A DNA stretch of 64,000 nucleotides from Klebsiella ornithinolytica NBRC 105727 = ATCC 31898 (GCF_001598295.1 NZ_BCYR01000013.1:49893-113892), one strand, 5' to 3'; counted from the stretch's first letter, positions 20,261 through 31,020 are shown. The notes: generated from the letters alone by a model not told the origin. Program-made: numbers and translations.

Positions 20261-20290
20261 TCTCCCCCTGGCAAGGGAAAACAGCATCGC

Positions 20291-20415
20291 TACGCGAAAT
20301 CATTCAAGATGCGTCGAGGCAGCCAACCCGAGAACCCCCGCTTGCTTACAGCGGTAAGCGACCGGGATCGACAGGCGCAGCCAACGCGGAGGCAGTTTGA
20401 AGGATGAAGTGTATA
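20291..20415. repeat. ERIC-like repeat between ribD and ribE
   Basis: One end reads TACGCGAAATCATTCAAGAT, the other (complement) TATACACTTCATCCTTCAAA. The core contains GTCGCTTACC-type and TAAGCAAGCG sequences like ERIC elements. It shares both ends with the element at 8332-8493 and one end with 63979-64000. Confidence 0.7.
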
Positions 20416-20472
20416 AATTATTATGATAGAATCCGCCCCCCTTGCGGGGCTATATGAACCCGAAGGAAGAGT

Positions 20473-20943
20473 ATGAACATTATTGAAGCTAACGTTGCTA
20501 CCCCGGACGCTCGCGTCGCCATCACCATTGCGCGTTTCAACAACTTTATCAATGACAGCCTGCTGGAAGGTGCTATTGACGCACTCAAGCGCATCGGTCA
20601 GGTAAAAGATGAAAATATTACCGTTGTTTGGGTTCCAGGCGCGTATGAGCTGCCGCTGGCGGCTGGCGTGCTGGCTAAAACCGGTAAATATGACGCAGTG
20701 ATTGCTCTGGGTACGGTGATTCGTGGTGGTACCGCGCACTTTGAATATGTGGCTGGCGGAGCAAGCAATGGCCTCGCACATGTCGCGCAGGACAGCGAAA
20801 TCCCGGTAGCTTTTGGTGTTCTGACGACAGAAAGCATTGAACAAGCCATCGAACGCGCTGGTACCAAAGCCGGTAACAAAGGCGCAGAAGCTGCGCTGAC
20901 CGCGCTGGAAATGATTAACGTATTGAAAGCCATCAAGGCCTGA
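20473..20943 (+). CDS. ribE: 6,7-dimethyl-8-ribityllumazine synthase
   Basis: A 156-residue lumazine synthase (also called ribH) that condenses the ribD-pathway product with 3,4-dihydroxy-2-butanone 4-phosphate. Motifs: [10 protein letters not shown] (near 18-27), [12 protein letters not shown] (near 55), [17 protein letters not shown] (near 78-94, catalytic His89 region) and FGVLTTE. Assembles as an icosahedral 60-mer in relatives. It is followed by nusB after 22 bases. No FMN riboswitch was seen upstream. Confidence 0.97.
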   Translation: MNIIEANVATPDARVAITIARFNNFINDSLLEGAIDALKRIGQVKDENITVVWVPGAYELPLAAGVLAKTGKYDAVIALGTVIRGGTAHFEYVAGGASNGLAHVAQDSEIPVAFGVLTTESIEQAIERAGTKAGNKGAEAALTALEMINVLKAIKA

Positions 20944-20965
20944 ATTTTTTTGTAAGGGGAATTCC

Positions 20966-21385
20966 GTGAAACCTGCTGCTCGTCGCCGCGCCCGTGAGTG
21001 TGCCGTCCAGGCGCTTTACTCCTGGCAGTTGTCCCAGAACGACATCGCTGATGTTGAATACCAGTTCCTGGCGGAACAGGATGTCAAAGATGTCGACGTT
21101 CTGTATTTCCGCGAACTGCTGTCCGGAGTGGCGACTAACAGCGCATACCTCGACGGCCTGATGAAGCCGTACCTGTCCCGCCTGCTTGAAGAGCTGGGTC
21201 AGGTGGAGAAAGCGGTACTGCGTATCGCCCTGTTCGAGCTGTCTAAACGTGACGATGTTCCGTACAAAGTTGCGATTAACGAAGCTATCGAACTGGCGAA
21301 AACCTTTGGCGCCGAAGACAGTCATAAGTTTGTTAACGGCGTGCTGGACAAAGCAGCCCCGGCAATTCGTCCCAACAAAAAGTAA
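20966..21385 (+). CDS. nusB: Transcription antitermination factor NusB
   Basis: A 139-residue all-helical protein that with NusE binds boxA of rRNA leader transcripts. Begins [35 protein letters not shown] and [11 protein letters not shown] are family signatures. Length equals E. coli. The start is a GTG behind AAGGGG, 22 bases after ribE, in the nrdR-ribDE-nusB-thiL-pgpA cluster. Confidence 0.97.
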   Translation: MKPAARRRARECAVQALYSWQLSQNDIADVEYQFLAEQDVKDVDVLYFRELLSGVATNSAYLDGLMKPYLSRLLEELGQVEKAVLRIALFELSKRDDVPYKVAINEAIELAKTFGAEDSHKFVNGVLDKAAPAIRPNKK

Positions 21386-21461
21386 ACTCCAGGCCGGGTC
21401 TCGCGGGATGTCATCCACGCAAGGTCCGGCCTTATTCTTTTCTTTTGCTGAGGCATAACGT

Positions 21462-22436
21462 ATGGCATGCGGCGAATTTTCCCTGATTGCCCGTTATTTT
21501 GATCGCGTAAAAAGCATGCGTCTCGATGTGGAAACCGGCATCGGCGACGACTGCGCTCTCCTGAACATTCCTGAGAAAAAAACGCTGGCAATCAGCACCG
21601 ACACCCTGGTGGCGGGCAACCATTTTTTACCTGATATCGATCCTGCCGATCTGGCTTACAAGGCGCTGGCGGTCAATCTGAGCGACCTCGCGGCGATGGG
21701 CGCCGAACCGGCGTGGTTGACGCTGGCGTTAACGCTACCGGAAGCGGATGAAGCGTGGCTGGCAGCGTTCAGCGACAGCCTGTTCATGCAGCTCAACTAT
21801 TACGATATGCAGCTGATCGGCGGTGATACCACTCGCGGTCCGCTGTCGATGACCCTGGGTATTCACGGTTTTGTCCCGCCTGGGCGCGCTTTGAAGCGTT
21901 CCGGGGCGAAACCTGGCGACTGGATATACGTCACCGGCACCCCCGGCGACAGCGCCGCAGGATTGGCCATTTTGCAGGATCGTCTGGTGGTGGCGTCAGC
22001 CGCTGATGCCGACTACCTGCTGGCGCGCCATTTGCGCCCGATGCCGCGCGTATTGCAAGGACAGGCGCTGCGCGATCTGGCCAGCTCGGCCATTGATCTG
22101 TCCGACGGTCTGATTTCCGATCTGGGGCATATTCTGAAGGCCAGCGGCTGCGGCGCGCGGATCGATCTTGACGCAATGCCGTTATCCGATGCGCTGCTGC
22201 GCCATGCAGAGAGGGAGCAGGCGCTGCGCTGGGCGCTCTCTGGCGGTGAAGACTACGAACTGTGCTTTACCGTGCCTGAACTTAACCGCGGCGCGCTTGA
22301 TGTGGCTATCGGCCAGCTTGGGGCGCGCTTTACCTGCATTGGACAGATTAGCGCCGAGGCGGACGGTTTGCAGTTGATGCAATCCGGTAAACCGGTCCAG
22401 CTGGATTTACAGGGGTACGATCACTTTGGTGCGTAG
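21462..22436 (+). CDS. thiL: Thiamine-monophosphate kinase
   Basis: A 324-residue ATP-dependent kinase converting thiamine monophosphate to the cofactor thiamine diphosphate. PurM/AIR-synthase fold with GIGDDCALL (near 27), [13 protein letters not shown] (near 45), [10 protein letters not shown] (near 120) and [15 protein letters not shown] (near 209). Length matches E. coli. It overlaps pgpA by 11 bases, so the two are translationally coupled. Confidence 0.97.
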   Translation: MACGEFSLIARYFDRVKSMRLDVETGIGDDCALLNIPEKKTLAISTDTLVAGNHFLPDIDPADLAYKALAVNLSDLAAMGAEPAWLTLALTLPEADEAWLAAFSDSLFMQLNYYDMQLIGGDTTRGPLSMTLGIHGFVPPGRALKRSGAKPGDWIYVTGTPGDSAAGLAILQDRLVVASAADADYLLARHLRPMPRVLQGQALRDLASSAIDLSDGLISDLGHILKASGCGARIDLDAMPLSDALLRHAEREQALRWALSGGEDYELCFTVPELNRGALDVAIGQLGARFTCIGQISAEADGLQLMQSGKPVQLDLQGYDHFGA

Positions 22437-22932
22437 TAAAGATATCGCAAAAAGCCGCCTCAATATGCTGAATCCCTGGCATTTGCTGGCGACCGGTTTT
22501 GGCAGCGGGTTAAGCCCCGTGGTGCCCGGCACAATGGGCTCGCTGGCGGCGATTCCGTTCTGGTATCTGATGACCTTTCTTCCCTGGCAGCTCTATTCGC
22601 TGGTGATGATGATGGGCATCTGTATCGGGGTTTATATCTGCCATCGCACGGCGAAAGATATGGGTACCCACGATCACGGGAGCATCGTCTGGGACGAGTT
22701 TGTCGGGATGTGGATCACCTTGATGGCGCTACCGACGCTTGACTGGCAATGGGTCGCCGCCGGGTTTGTGATCTTCCGCATTTTTGATATGTGGAAACCG
22801 TGGCCGATTCGCTGGTTTGACCGCAATATCCACGGCGGGATGGGGATCATGGTCGATGATATCGTCGCCGGCGTGATTTCGGCGGGCGTGCTGTATGTCA
22901 TAGGCCATCACTGGCCGATTGGTCTTTTCTGA
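22426..22932 (+). CDS. pgpA: Phosphatidylglycerophosphatase A
   Basis: A 168-residue inner-membrane enzyme removing phosphate from phosphatidylglycerophosphate. [24 protein letters not shown] at the N-terminus and [14 protein letters not shown] (metal-binding Asp/Glu) near 87 are diagnostic; three to four membrane segments follow. The start is uncertain: TTG 22426 or GTG 22429, both inside the end of thiL; no ATG exists in frame before the conserved region, and AGGGG lies 10-13 bases upstream. E. coli PgpA has a few more N-terminal residues. Confidence 0.94.
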   Translation: MVRSKDIAKSRLNMLNPWHLLATGFGSGLSPVVPGTMGSLAAIPFWYLMTFLPWQLYSLVMMMGICIGVYICHRTAKDMGTHDHGSIVWDEFVGMWITLMALPTLDWQWVAAGFVIFRIFDMWKPWPIRWFDRNIHGGMGIMVDDIVAGVISAGVLYVIGHHWPIGLF

Positions 22933-22953
22933 GCTCACTCCTCGGGTGAGTTT

Positions 22954-22974
22954 GCCCGGGCCAGTGGCCCGGGC
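22954..22974. terminator. Stem-loop between converging pgpA and yajO
   Basis: GCCCGGGCC and GGCCCGGGC arms around a three-base loop, located in the 49-base gap between the two stops. No T-run. Confidence 0.5.
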
Positions 22975-22981
22975 GGCCCGC

Positions 22982-23956
22982 TTATTTAAAACCCACAATC
23001 GGATGCGGCTGGTACGGCGCTTCCAGCTTTTCTACCTGTTCAGGCGTCAGCGTTAAATCCACCGCGCCCAGCAGGTCGTCGAGCTGCTCCTGTCTGGAGG
23101 CTCCGACGATTGGCGCCGCGACGCCGGGTTTACTCAGCAGCCAGGCCAGCGCCACCTGGGCGCGATTGGCGCCGAGTTCTTCCGCCACTTCAGCAAGATT
23201 CTGCGCAATCTGCGCATCGTTTTCATCGGTTGCGCTGTAGAGCGATTTGCCAAACTCATCAGAGACCAGGCGGGCAGTGGTTTCGCCCCACGGACGGGTG
23301 AGGCGACCCCGCGCCAGCGGACTCCAGGGGATGACCGATACGCCAGCACGATGGCACAGCGGCAGCATCTCGTTCTCTTCTTCACGATAGATCAGGTTGT
23401 AATGATCCTGCATGGTGACAAAGCGCGCCCAGCCGTTGCTCTCCTGAAGCTGCAGCGCCTGCGCAAACTGGCGGGCATGCATCGATGAGGCGCCGATATA
23501 GCGTGCTTTCCCGGCCTTAACAACCTCATTTAGCGCTTCCAGGGTCTCTTCAATCGGCGTGCTGTAGTCCCAACGATGGATCTGCAGCAGGTCGACATAT
23601 TCCATACCTAAGCGGCGCAGGCTGTCATCGATAGAGCGCAGGATCTGCGCACGCGAGAGGCCCTCCGGCAGATCCCCGACCTGGTGATACACCTTTGTGG
23701 CCACCACTACTTCGTCACGGCGGGCGAAATCGCGCAGCGCACGGCCGACAATCTCTTCACTGCTGCCGTCAGAGTAGCTGTTGGCGGTATCAAAAAAGTT
23801 GATGCCGCCTTCCAGCGCACGTTGAATGAGCGGACGGCTGCTCTCTTCAGGTAGGGTCCAGGCGTGCTTGCCCCGATCCGGCTCGCCAAAGGTCATACAG
23901 CCGAGGCAAAGTCGGGAGACCCGCAGGTGGGTTGCTTCAGGTGTGATGTAGTGCAT
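22982..23956 (-). CDS. yajO: Aldo-keto reductase YajO (1-deoxyxylulose-5-phosphate synthase activity reported in E. coli)
   Basis: A 324-residue AKR. Begins near RVSRLCLGCMTFGEPDRG; catalytic Asp/Tyr lie in FFDTANSYSDGSSEE (near 55), Lys in VVATKV (near 86) and His in DLLQIHRWD (near 130). NADPH-site residues are in the C-terminal PIVGASRQEQLDDLL region. E. coli YajO has been linked to DXP formation from ribulose-5-phosphate. It is 67 bases downstream of dxs in the xseB-ispA-dxs-yajO run, so a DXP-related role fits the context. Confidence 0.93.
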   Translation of the reverse strand: MHYITPEATHLRVSRLCLGCMTFGEPDRGKHAWTLPEESSRPLIQRALEGGINFFDTANSYSDGSSEEIVGRALRDFARRDEVVVATKVYHQVGDLPEGLSRAQILRSIDDSLRRLGMEYVDLLQIHRWDYSTPIEETLEALNEVVKAGKARYIGASSMHARQFAQALQLQESNGWARFVTMQDHYNLIYREEENEMLPLCHRAGVSVIPWSPLARGRLTRPWGETTARLVSDEFGKSLYSATDENDAQIAQNLAEVAEELGANRAQVALAWLLSKPGVAAPIVGASRQEQLDDLLGAVDLTLTPEQVEKLEAPYQPHPIVGFK

Positions 23957-24023
23957 GAACGGCTCCTGCTATCAACATAAAGGGTATCCTTTAAGCATAG
24001 CAGGCGCCGTTAGCGGAGAGGGT

Positions 24024-25886
24024 TCAGGCCAGCCAGGCGGTGATTTTGGCTTCGATACCGGCGGCATCAAGGCCGAGGTCGGCGCGCACTTCTTCCTGGG
24101 TTCCCTGGGGAATAAAGAAGTCCGGCAGGCCGATATTCAGCACCGGAACCACACGACGATGAGCCATCAGCAGCTCATTCACGCCGCTGCCCGCACCGCC
24201 CATAATGGCATTCTCTTCCACCGTCACCAGCACATCGTGATCGGCGGCAAGCTGCAAAATAAGCGCATCATCGAGCGGTTTGACAAAACGCATATCGACC
24301 AGCGTGGCGTTGAGCTTGTCCGCCACCTGCGCCGCTTCCGGCAGCAGAGTGCCGAAGTTGAGTATCGCCACTTTTTCGCCCGTGCGTTTCACCACGCCTT
24401 TGCCGATCGGCAATGAAGCCAGCGGCTCCAGCGTGGCGCCGGTGCCGGTCCCGCGCGGGTAGCGAACCGCGCTCGGCCCTTGATTGTAGTGATAGCCGGT
24501 GTAGAGCATCTGACGGCACTCGTTTTCGTCGCTCGGCGTCATGATCACCATATCCGGAACACAGCGCAGGAAGGAGAGATCGAATGCTCCCTGATGCGTT
24601 TGTCCGTCGGCGCCGACGATTCCCGCGCGGTCGATGGCAAACAGAACCGGCAGCTTCTGGATAGCGACATCGTGGATCACCTGATCGTAGGCGCGCTGCA
24701 GGAAGGTGGAGTAAATGGCCACCACCGGCTTGTAGTCGCCGATCGCCAGGCCGGCGGCGAACGTCACCGCGTGCTGTTCCGCAATCGCCACATCGAAATA
24801 CTGGTCAGGGTATTTTCTGGAAAACTCGACCATCCCCGAGCCTTCGCGCATAGCCGGCGTAACGGCCATCAGCTTGCTGTCTTTCGCCGCGGTTTCGCAC
24901 AGCCAGTCGCCAAAAATTTTCGAGTAGGAGGGCAGGCCGCCGCTGCTTTTCGGCAGGACCCCGCTGGTATGGTCAAATTTTGGCACCGCGTGGAAGGTAA
25001 TCGGGTCTTTTTCCGCCGGCTCATAGCCGCGACCTTTTTTGGTCATAATATGCAGGAACTGCGGTCCTTTCAGGTCGCGCATATTTTTCAGCGTATTGAC
25101 CAGACCGAGGACATCGTGACCGTCAACCGGGCCGATGTAATTAAAGCCCAGCTCTTCAAACAGGGTTCCGGGAACGACCATCCCTTTGAGATGTTCTTCG
25201 GTGCGTTTGAGCAGCTCTTTAATCGGCGGCACGCCAGAGAAGACCTTTTTGCCGCCTTCGCGCAGCGTGGAGTACAGTTTTCCGGAGAGCAGCTGCGCCA
25301 GATGGTTATTCAGCGCGCCGACATTTTCGGAGATCGACATTTCGTTGTCGTTCAGCACCACCAGCAGATCGGGTTTGATATCGCCCGCATGGTTCATGGC
25401 CTCAAACGCCATACCTGCGGTAATGGCGCCGTCGCCAATGACGCAGACCGCACGTCGCTGTTTGTCTTCTTTCGCCGCGGCAATCGCCACCCCGATACCC
25501 GCAGAAATGGAGGTCGATGAGTGGCCGACGCTCAGCACGTCATATTCACTTTCGCCGCGCCACGGGAACGGATGCAGCCCGCCTTTCTGCCGAATGGTGC
25601 CGATTTTATCGCGGCGTCCGGTCAGAATTTTATGCGGGTAGGCCTGGTGGCCCACGTCCCAGATCAAACGGTCAAAAGGCGTGTTATAGACGTAGTGAAG
25701 CGCCACGGTCAGTTCGACCGTGCCGAGGCCGGAGGCAAAATGCCCGCTGGAACGGCTGACGCTGTCCAGCAGGTAGCGCCGGAGTTCGTCGCACAGTTTC
25801 GGCAGGCTGTCTTTCGGCAACAGACGCAACTCCTGGGTGGAATCCACCAGTGCCAGGGTTGGGTATTTGGCAATATCAAAACTCAT
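24024..25886 (-). CDS. dxs: 1-deoxy-D-xylulose-5-phosphate synthase
   Basis: A 620-residue thiamine-diphosphate enzyme joining pyruvate and glyceraldehyde-3-phosphate, the first step of the MEP isoprenoid pathway. [14 protein letters not shown] (near 80), [13 protein letters not shown] (TPP motif near 151) and the transketolase segment [15 protein letters not shown] (near 370, catalytic Glu) are intact. Length equals E. coli. It follows ispA by 16 bases. Confidence 0.97.
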   Translation of the reverse strand: MSFDIAKYPTLALVDSTQELRLLPKDSLPKLCDELRRYLLDSVSRSSGHFASGLGTVELTVALHYVYNTPFDRLIWDVGHQAYPHKILTGRRDKIGTIRQKGGLHPFPWRGESEYDVLSVGHSSTSISAGIGVAIAAAKEDKQRRAVCVIGDGAITAGMAFEAMNHAGDIKPDLLVVLNDNEMSISENVGALNNHLAQLLSGKLYSTLREGGKKVFSGVPPIKELLKRTEEHLKGMVVPGTLFEELGFNYIGPVDGHDVLGLVNTLKNMRDLKGPQFLHIMTKKGRGYEPAEKDPITFHAVPKFDHTSGVLPKSSGGLPSYSKIFGDWLCETAAKDSKLMAVTPAMREGSGMVEFSRKYPDQYFDVAIAEQHAVTFAAGLAIGDYKPVVAIYSTFLQRAYDQVIHDVAIQKLPVLFAIDRAGIVGADGQTHQGAFDLSFLRCVPDMVIMTPSDENECRQMLYTGYHYNQGPSAVRYPRGTGTGATLEPLASLPIGKGVVKRTGEKVAILNFGTLLPEAAQVADKLNATLVDMRFVKPLDDALILQLAADHDVLVTVEENAIMGGAGSGVNELLMAHRRVVPVLNIGLPDFFIPQGTQEEVRADLGLDAAGIEAKITAWLA

Positions 25887-25902
25887 CAGAGACTCTTATT
25901 GT

Positions 25903-26802
25903 TTATTTATCGCGCTGAATTATGTAATTCGCGAGCGCTTCCAGTGCCGTAGTATCCAGAGATTGCGCGGCCAGCTCACTCAGCGACTGACGGGCATCTT
26001 CAATCAGGTCGTGCGCTTTTTTACGCGCTTGTTCAAGTCCCAGAAGCGCAGGATAAGTACTTTTGCCTAGCTGCTGGTCAGCTCCCTGACGTTTGCCAAG
26101 GGTCGCAGTATCCCCTACCACGTCAAGAATGTCATCCTGGACCTGGAAGGCGAGACCGATATTTTGCGCATAGCGATCGAGCGCCGGCAGGGCCGCACGA
26201 CCGCGTTCACCTGCGCTCAGCGCGCCCATGCGCACCGCGGCGCATATCAGCGCGCCGGTTTTGTGGCGATGAATACGCTCCAGCGCCTGCAGGTCAACCT
26301 GGTGGCCTTCGGCTTCCAGATCCAGCGCCTGTCCGCCGCACATTCCGGCGACGCCGCTGGCGTGAGCCAGCGTCGAAACCATCGCCAGACGATCGCTGTC
26401 CGGCACTTCAGGCATCGGCGCATCACTCAGTATAGAAAATGCCAGCGTTTGTAGGACGTCTCCGGCAAGAATTGCGTTCGCTTCGCCAAATTTAATGTGG
26501 CAGGTCGGCAGACCGCGGCGCAGATCGTCATCGTCCATGGCGGGCAGATCGTCATGCATCAGAGAGTAAGCATGGATGCATTCAACGGCGGCGGCCGGTG
26601 CGTCCAGCGTTGTCCGGCTGACGCCGAACATTTCGCCGGTAGCATAGACGAGGAACGGACGCAGGCGTTTACCGCCTAATAGTGCGCCGTACTGCATGGC
26701 TTCAACCAGTGGAGTGTTCTGAAAAGGCAGCGGAGCGAGGAAACGGCGTAGCGCGTCGTTGGCCTGCTCAACGCAAGCGTGTAATTGTTGCGAGAAGTCC
26801 AT
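25903..26802 (-). CDS. ispA: Farnesyl diphosphate synthase (geranyltranstransferase)
   Basis: A 299-residue prenyl-chain elongation enzyme making FPP from IPP and DMAPP. The first Asp-rich motif DDLPAMDDDDLRRG (near 84) and second DDILD (near 224) bind magnesium and diphosphates; GGKRLRP is near 48. The start ATG directly follows the xseB stop with no gap. It supplies FPP for undecaprenyl and quinone synthesis and is paired with dxs downstream. Confidence 0.97.
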   Translation of the reverse strand: MDFSQQLHACVEQANDALRRFLAPLPFQNTPLVEAMQYGALLGGKRLRPFLVYATGEMFGVSRTTLDAPAAAVECIHAYSLMHDDLPAMDDDDLRRGLPTCHIKFGEANAILAGDVLQTLAFSILSDAPMPEVPDSDRLAMVSTLAHASGVAGMCGGQALDLEAEGHQVDLQALERIHRHKTGALICAAVRMGALSAGERGRAALPALDRYAQNIGLAFQVQDDILDVVGDTATLGKRQGADQQLGKSTYPALLGLEQARKKAHDLIEDARQSLSELAAQSLDTTALEALANYIIQRDK

Positions 26803-27045
26803 TTATTCAGCATCCGGTGTAAACGGCGTCAGCGGGCTATCCTCGCTGTCGGCCAGCAGAATCTGGACGCGCTGTTCGGCCTGCTGCAATCGGGCCTGCC
26901 CCTGACGCGCCAGCTGTACGCCGCGCTCAAATTCGCTGAGCGCCTCTTCTAACGGCAGCGCGCCGCTTTCCAGACGATTAACAATCTGCTCCAGCTCGCC
27001 CAGGGCGGTTTCAAAGCTGGCCGGGGCCTCATTTTTCTTTGGCAT
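26803..27045 (-). CDS. xseB: Exodeoxyribonuclease VII small subunit
   Basis: An 80-residue helical subunit of exonuclease [30 protein letters not shown] is diagnostic. It joins XseA (encoded elsewhere) to degrade single-stranded DNA. It leads the xseB-ispA-dxs-yajO operon. Confidence 0.96.
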   Translation of the reverse strand: MPKKNEAPASFETALGELEQIVNRLESGALPLEEALSEFERGVQLARQGQARLQQAEQRVQILLADSEDSPLTPFTPDAE

Positions 27046-27347
27046 AGTGAATATAGACTCTTGTAATGTCGCGACACCAATATGGTAACGAAGTCACGTG
27101 GTTAAGCAAATATACACCTCATCCTTTCGCGGAATCGTTGCCGAAAGCGCGCAAACGGGTGGCTGACAAGTGGGTTATGCCCCCGTCGCGCGCGGGCATC
27201 CTGAATGATTTTATGTAAAACGCGCAATGCGAGGCGCAATGTAATCAATGGTGATATACTGCGCTCCCTGGATGCAGGCACCGCGGTGCACTGCAGTACA
27301 ACTTTTGCTTAAAGCCCCGTCGGGCTTGCCAACGAACTATTGTCGCC
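27046..27347. other. Divergent intergenic region xseB-thiI
   Basis: A 302-base gap. It holds a lone ERIC-like end (27196-27217), a TATACT -10 candidate for thiI at 27255-27260, and a GC-rich patch (27170-27200). No gene is supported. Confidence 0.5.
27196..27217. repeat. Solo ERIC-like terminus
   Basis: GCATCCTGAATGATTTTATG then TA matches the right ends of the elements at 8332-8493 and (inverted) 20291-20415, but no partner end is seen nearby, so it appears to be a remnant. Confidence 0.45.
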
Positions 27348-28796
27348 ATGAAGTTTATCATTAAATTGTTCCCGGAAATCACCATCAAAAGCCAATCCGT
27401 GAGATTGCGCTTCATTAAGATCTTAACCGGGAACATTCGTAACGTTCTCAAAAACTATGATGAGACGCTTGCCGTCGTTCGTCATTGGGATCATATCGAA
27501 GTTCGCGCGAAAGACGAAAATCAGCGTCCGGTTATTCGCGATGCGCTGACCCGAATCCCGGGTATCCACCATATTCTGGAAGTCGAAGACGTCCCGTTTA
27601 CCTCACTGCACGATATTTTTGAGAAAACGCTGCCGCTGTGGCGTGAAGCGCTGGAAGGCAAGACTTTCTGCGTGCGCGTAAAACGTCGCGGCAAGCATGA
27701 GTTTACCTCTATCGAAGTGGAACGCTACGTCGGCGGTGGCCTGAACCAGCATATCGAAACGGCGCGCGTGAAGCTGACTGACCCGGACATTACGGTCAAT
27801 CTGGAAATTGAAAGCGATCGTCTGCTGCTGGTAAAAGGGCGCTACGAAGGCATCGGTGGTTTCCCGATCGGCACGCAGGAAGATGTGCTGTCGCTGATTT
27901 CCGGCGGCTTCGACTCCGGCGTCTCCAGCTACATGCTGATGCGTCGCGGCTGTCGCGTGCACTACTGTTTCTTTAACCTTGGCGGCGCCGCGCATGAAAT
28001 TGGCGTTCGTCAGGTGGCGCACTACCTGTGGAACCGCTTCGGCAGTTCGCACCGCGTTCGTTTCGTGGCGATTAACTTCGAACCGGTCGTGGGGGAGATC
28101 CTCGAAAAAGTCGACGATGGTCAGATGGGCGTGGTGCTGAAGCGCATGATGATCCGCGCGGCGTCGAAAGTCGCCGAGCGCTATGGCGTGCAGGCGCTGG
28201 TGACCGGCGAAGCGCTGGGCCAGGTGTCCAGCCAGACCCTGACCAACCTGCGTCTGATTGATAATGTCTCCGACACCCTGATTCTGCGTCCGCTGATTTC
28301 GCACGATAAAGAGCACATCATCGACCTGGCCCGTGAAATCGGCACCGAAGATTTTGCCCGCACCATGCCGGAATATTGCGGTGTGATTTCGAAGAGCCCG
28401 ACCGTGAAAGCGGTGAAGGCGAAGATTGAAGCAGAAGAAGAGAACTTCGACTTTAGCATCCTCGATAAAGTGGTGGCGGAAGCGAATAACGTGGATATTC
28501 GCGATATCGCCCAGCAGACTCAGCAGGACGTGGTGGAAGTTGAAACCGTGACCGGCTTTAGCCCGAACGACGTCATTCTGGATATTCGTTCCGTAGACGA
28601 ACAGGATGAGAAGCCGCTGAAGGTTGAAGGCGTTGACGTTGTGTCATTGCCGTTCTACAAGCTGAGCACCCAGTTCGGCAATCTTGACCAGAGCAAAACC
28701 TGGTTGCTGTGGTGCGAGCGTGGCGTGATGAGCCGTCTGCAGGCGCTGTACCTGCGTGAGCAGGGCTTTGAGAACGTGAAGGTTTACCGCCCGTAA
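27348..28796 (+). CDS. thiI: tRNA 4-thiouridine synthase / thiamine sulfur carrier enzyme ThiI
   Basis: A 482-residue enzyme making s4U8 in tRNA and assisting sulfur transfer for the thiamine thiazole. Domains: NFLD/THUMP (1-165), PP-loop ATP pyrophosphatase with [10 protein letters not shown] (near 185), Cys344 region MPEYCGVI, and a C-terminal rhodanese with the persulfide Cys in [10 protein letters not shown] (near 456). Length equals E. coli. The start ATG follows a GCC-rich leader with a weak ribosome site. Confidence 0.97.
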   Translation: MKFIIKLFPEITIKSQSVRLRFIKILTGNIRNVLKNYDETLAVVRHWDHIEVRAKDENQRPVIRDALTRIPGIHHILEVEDVPFTSLHDIFEKTLPLWREALEGKTFCVRVKRRGKHEFTSIEVERYVGGGLNQHIETARVKLTDPDITVNLEIESDRLLLVKGRYEGIGGFPIGTQEDVLSLISGGFDSGVSSYMLMRRGCRVHYCFFNLGGAAHEIGVRQVAHYLWNRFGSSHRVRFVAINFEPVVGEILEKVDDGQMGVVLKRMMIRAASKVAERYGVQALVTGEALGQVSSQTLTNLRLIDNVSDTLILRPLISHDKEHIIDLAREIGTEDFARTMPEYCGVISKSPTVKAVKAKIEAEEENFDFSILDKVVAEANNVDIRDIAQQTQQDVVEVETVTGFSPNDVILDIRSVDEQDEKPLKVEGVDVVSLPFYKLSTQFGNLDQSKTWLLWCERGVMSRLQALYLREQGFENVKVYRP

Positions 28797-28817
28797 ACCG
28801 CGAACAATCACGGTCAT

Positions 28818-28846
28818 CCCGGATAAGGCTCTCTGCCTTGTCCGGG
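28818..28846. terminator. REP-like stem-loop after thiI
   Basis: CCCGGATAAGGC and GCCTTGTCCGGG arms (12 pairs, one G-T) around a five-base loop, between the converging thiI and yajL genes. The sequence resembles a REP unit and may act as terminator or 3'-end stabiliser. Confidence 0.6.
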
Positions 28847-28862
28847 CGACCGCCTCGGCAAA

Positions 28863-29456
28863 TCAGGCTTCGTAGTAGTTATAAATTCCCGCCGCCATGA
28901 CCAGCTGTGACGCAACCTCATGGGCTTTTTCACGCCCGACCAGCAGGTCGATCATTTTGAGTGCAAAATCGATGGATGTTCCAGGCCCCTGGCTGGTGAG
29001 CAGGTTGACCCGCGGATCCCAGACCACGCGCTTGTCCTGCCACTGCTCTTCAGGGATGCGATCCTTGAGGGCCGGAAAACCGGTCATGTTGCCGATCGGG
29101 AAAAGGTTATGCGGCACCAGTACGGTCGCCGCCGCCGCGCAGATGGCGGCGACAATGCGTCCGGAAAGATGAAACTGGCGGACCGTTTCTACCAGCAGCG
29201 GGCTGTCACGGAAATATTCCGCGCCTTTTATCCCGCCGGGAAGAACGATAATGTCATAATCGCCGTCGGCGACCGCTACCAGCGGCGCATCCGCCAGCAG
29301 CTTGACGCCCCGCGAGCAGACGATGGTCAGGCTGCCATCGCTGGCGACGCTGGCCGTGGTGACCTGCACGCCGCCGCGGACCAGTAAATCCATTGTGGTG
29401 ACCGCTTCGGTCTCTTCGCTACCAGGGGCGAGGCAAATCAGTGCCGACGCGCTCAT
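28863..29456 (-). CDS. yajL: DJ-1/PfpI-family chaperone/deglycase YajL
   Basis: A 197-residue cytoplasmic protein protecting against oxidative and carbonyl damage. The nucleophile is the Cys in [14 protein letters not shown] (near 106), with the Glu in [10 protein letters not shown] near 15. E. coli has ICAAPATV, so a Pro is replaced by Ala next to the active site. ATG at 29456 is chosen over ATG at 29462 because AAGGAG lies seven bases before the former but only one before the latter. Its first bases overlap the end of panE by 38 bases, so the two genes are coupled. Confidence 0.95.
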   Translation of the reverse strand: MSASALICLAPGSEETEAVTTMDLLVRGGVQVTTASVASDGSLTIVCSRGVKLLADAPLVAVADGDYDIIVLPGGIKGAEYFRDSPLLVETVRQFHLSGRIVAAICAAAATVLVPHNLFPIGNMTGFPALKDRIPEEQWQDKRVVWDPRVNLLTSQGPGTSIDFALKMIDLLVGREKAHEVASQLVMAAGIYNYYEA

Positions 29457-30330
29457 ATTCATTCTCCTTACGCTTTACCAGTTCAAACAAACGGGCGTTT
29501 TCCGGTACGGCAAGGCCGTGAGCGCGGGCGCGCTTCAGTAGAAAACCGGTGATATAGTCGATTTCCGTACGACGCTGCGCGCGGATATCCTGCAACATCG
29601 AAGAGATATTTTCTGCCGTACTTTCAATTACCTGATGGACATAAAATAACAGGTTTTCCGGTGAAGTATGAATACCTTCGCGCTCCATGACCGCAGCGAC
29701 CTCCCGGCAGATGACCTCAACTTCCTGCGGGTAGTCGCGCAAATCGCCGTTGCGGCACTCTTTCAGCGCCGTCAGCGGGTTAATCACGCAGTTGACCGCC
29801 AGCTTGCTCCACGTTGCCGGGCGGATATTATTATGCCAGGCGACGTCCGGCAGGACGCTTTGCAGGGTATCAGCCAGGTCGCTGTAATCCTGCGGATAGT
29901 CTTTCGCCGGGCCGATATGCGTCGTGCCGTTGGCGACGTGCACAATGACGTTGCCGTCGCGGCGTGCGGCCTGGGTTGTCGAGCCCTGCAGCAGCGGCTG
30001 CTGCACGCCTTTCAGTTCATCAATGGTCCCCATCCCGTTATGGATAAGCAGGATCGGAGACGCGGCGGGTAGAGTGTGCGCCAGATTTTTTACCGCGGTG
30101 GAGACCTGCCAGGCTTTTAGCGTCACCAGCAGCAGGTCGCTGCTGGCGAGAAAGTCAGGATCGTTGGCGGTTAACGACTCATTGAAAATCGTCCCGTCAG
30201 TCTCGATCAGATTGACGCTACAAAAGGGTTGTGGGACGCGTAACCAGCCCTGGACATCGTGTCCGTGTTTGCATAACGCGGTTAGCCACAGCTGCCCCAG
30301 CGCACCGCATCCGAGTACGGTTACTTTCAT
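29419..30330 (-). CDS. panE: 2-dehydropantoate 2-reductase
   Basis: A 303-residue NADPH-dependent ketopantoate reductase for pantothenate and CoA synthesis. The Rossmann motif GCGALG (7-12) starts the chain. The catalytic Lys is in [16 protein letters not shown] (near 176) and the Glu in [13 protein letters not shown] (near 256). Length equals E. coli. Its 3' end overlaps yajL. Confidence 0.97.
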   Translation of the reverse strand: MKVTVLGCGALGQLWLTALCKHGHDVQGWLRVPQPFCSVNLIETDGTIFNESLTANDPDFLASSDLLLVTLKAWQVSTAVKNLAHTLPAASPILLIHNGMGTIDELKGVQQPLLQGSTTQAARRDGNVIVHVANGTTHIGPAKDYPQDYSDLADTLQSVLPDVAWHNNIRPATWSKLAVNCVINPLTALKECRNGDLRDYPQEVEVICREVAAVMEREGIHTSPENLLFYVHQVIESTAENISSMLQDIRAQRRTEIDYITGFLLKRARAHGLAVPENARLFELVKRKENEYERVGTDLPRPW

Positions 30331-30528
30331 TGTTCCTCCTCACCTGCGACTACCCCAGGCATTTATAGCTAAAGTATATACTCGTTGCGCTACCGGCTGC
30401 AGCCCACACCGCGGTGGCCTGGCGGGCATTGCGCATCTGAACATCGGCTATGCTTGCGGGATAACCAGTTGAGTTATGTCGCGTTGCGGGTATTATGCAA
30501 CGCAAAAGAAACAGAAGGAGAGGAAAAG

Positions 30529-31020
30529 ATGCCATCTTTCGATATTGTCTCTGAAGTCGATCTTCAGGAAGTTCGAAACGCCGTAGAGAATGCGACCCGT
30601 GAAGTGGAGTCGCGTTTTGATTTTCGTAACGTTGAAGCGAGCTTCGAACTGAACGAAAAAAACGAGACCATCAAGGTCCTCAGCGAATCTGATTTCCAGA
30701 TTAACCAGCTGCTGGATATTCTGCGTGCGAAGCTGTTAAAACGCGGCATTGAAGGCAGTTCTATCGAAGTGCCGGATGAGTTCGTACACAGCGGGAAAAC
30801 CTGGTTTGTCGATGCGAAGCTGAAGCAGGGGATTGAGAGCGCGACGCAGAAAAAAATCGTCAAGCTGATCAAAGACAGCAAGCTGAAGGTGCAGGCGCAA
30901 ATTCAGGGCGAAGAGATTCGCGTCACCGGTAAAGCGCGCGACGATCTGCAGGCGGTTATGGCGCTGGTGCGCGGCGGCGACCTGGGACAGCCGTTCCAGT
31001 TCAAAAACTTCCGCGACTAA
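30529..31020 (+). CDS. yajQ: YajQ-family nucleotide-binding protein
   Basis: A 163-residue protein beginning [19 protein letters not shown], with two ferredoxin-like halves (VSINxA-free YajQ/DUF520 type) and [16 protein letters not shown] near 112. Family members bind nucleotides, including cyclic di-GMP in Xanthomonas, and may affect transcription. The longer open frame from 30385 is rejected: AGAAGGAGAGG precedes the ATG at 30529. It is divergent from panE and convergent with yajR. Confidence 0.95.
   Translation: MPSFDIVSEVDLQEVRNAVENATREVESRFDFRNVEASFELNEKNETIKVLSESDFQINQLLDILRAKLLKRGIEGSSIEVPDEFVHSGKTWFVDAKLKQGIESATQKKIVKLIKDSKLKVQAQIQGEEIRVTGKARDDLQAVMALVRGGDLGQPFQFKNFRD

Noticed and set aside
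20400..20472. FMN riboswitch upstream of ribE
   Set aside because: The conserved RFN box helices are not visible; only a short G/C hairpin is present. In enterics the FMN riboswitch is upstream of ribB.
24480..25520. 346-codon open frame on the plus strand inside dxs
   Set aside because: Antisense shadow of the conserved dxs gene; no ribosome site and no family features.
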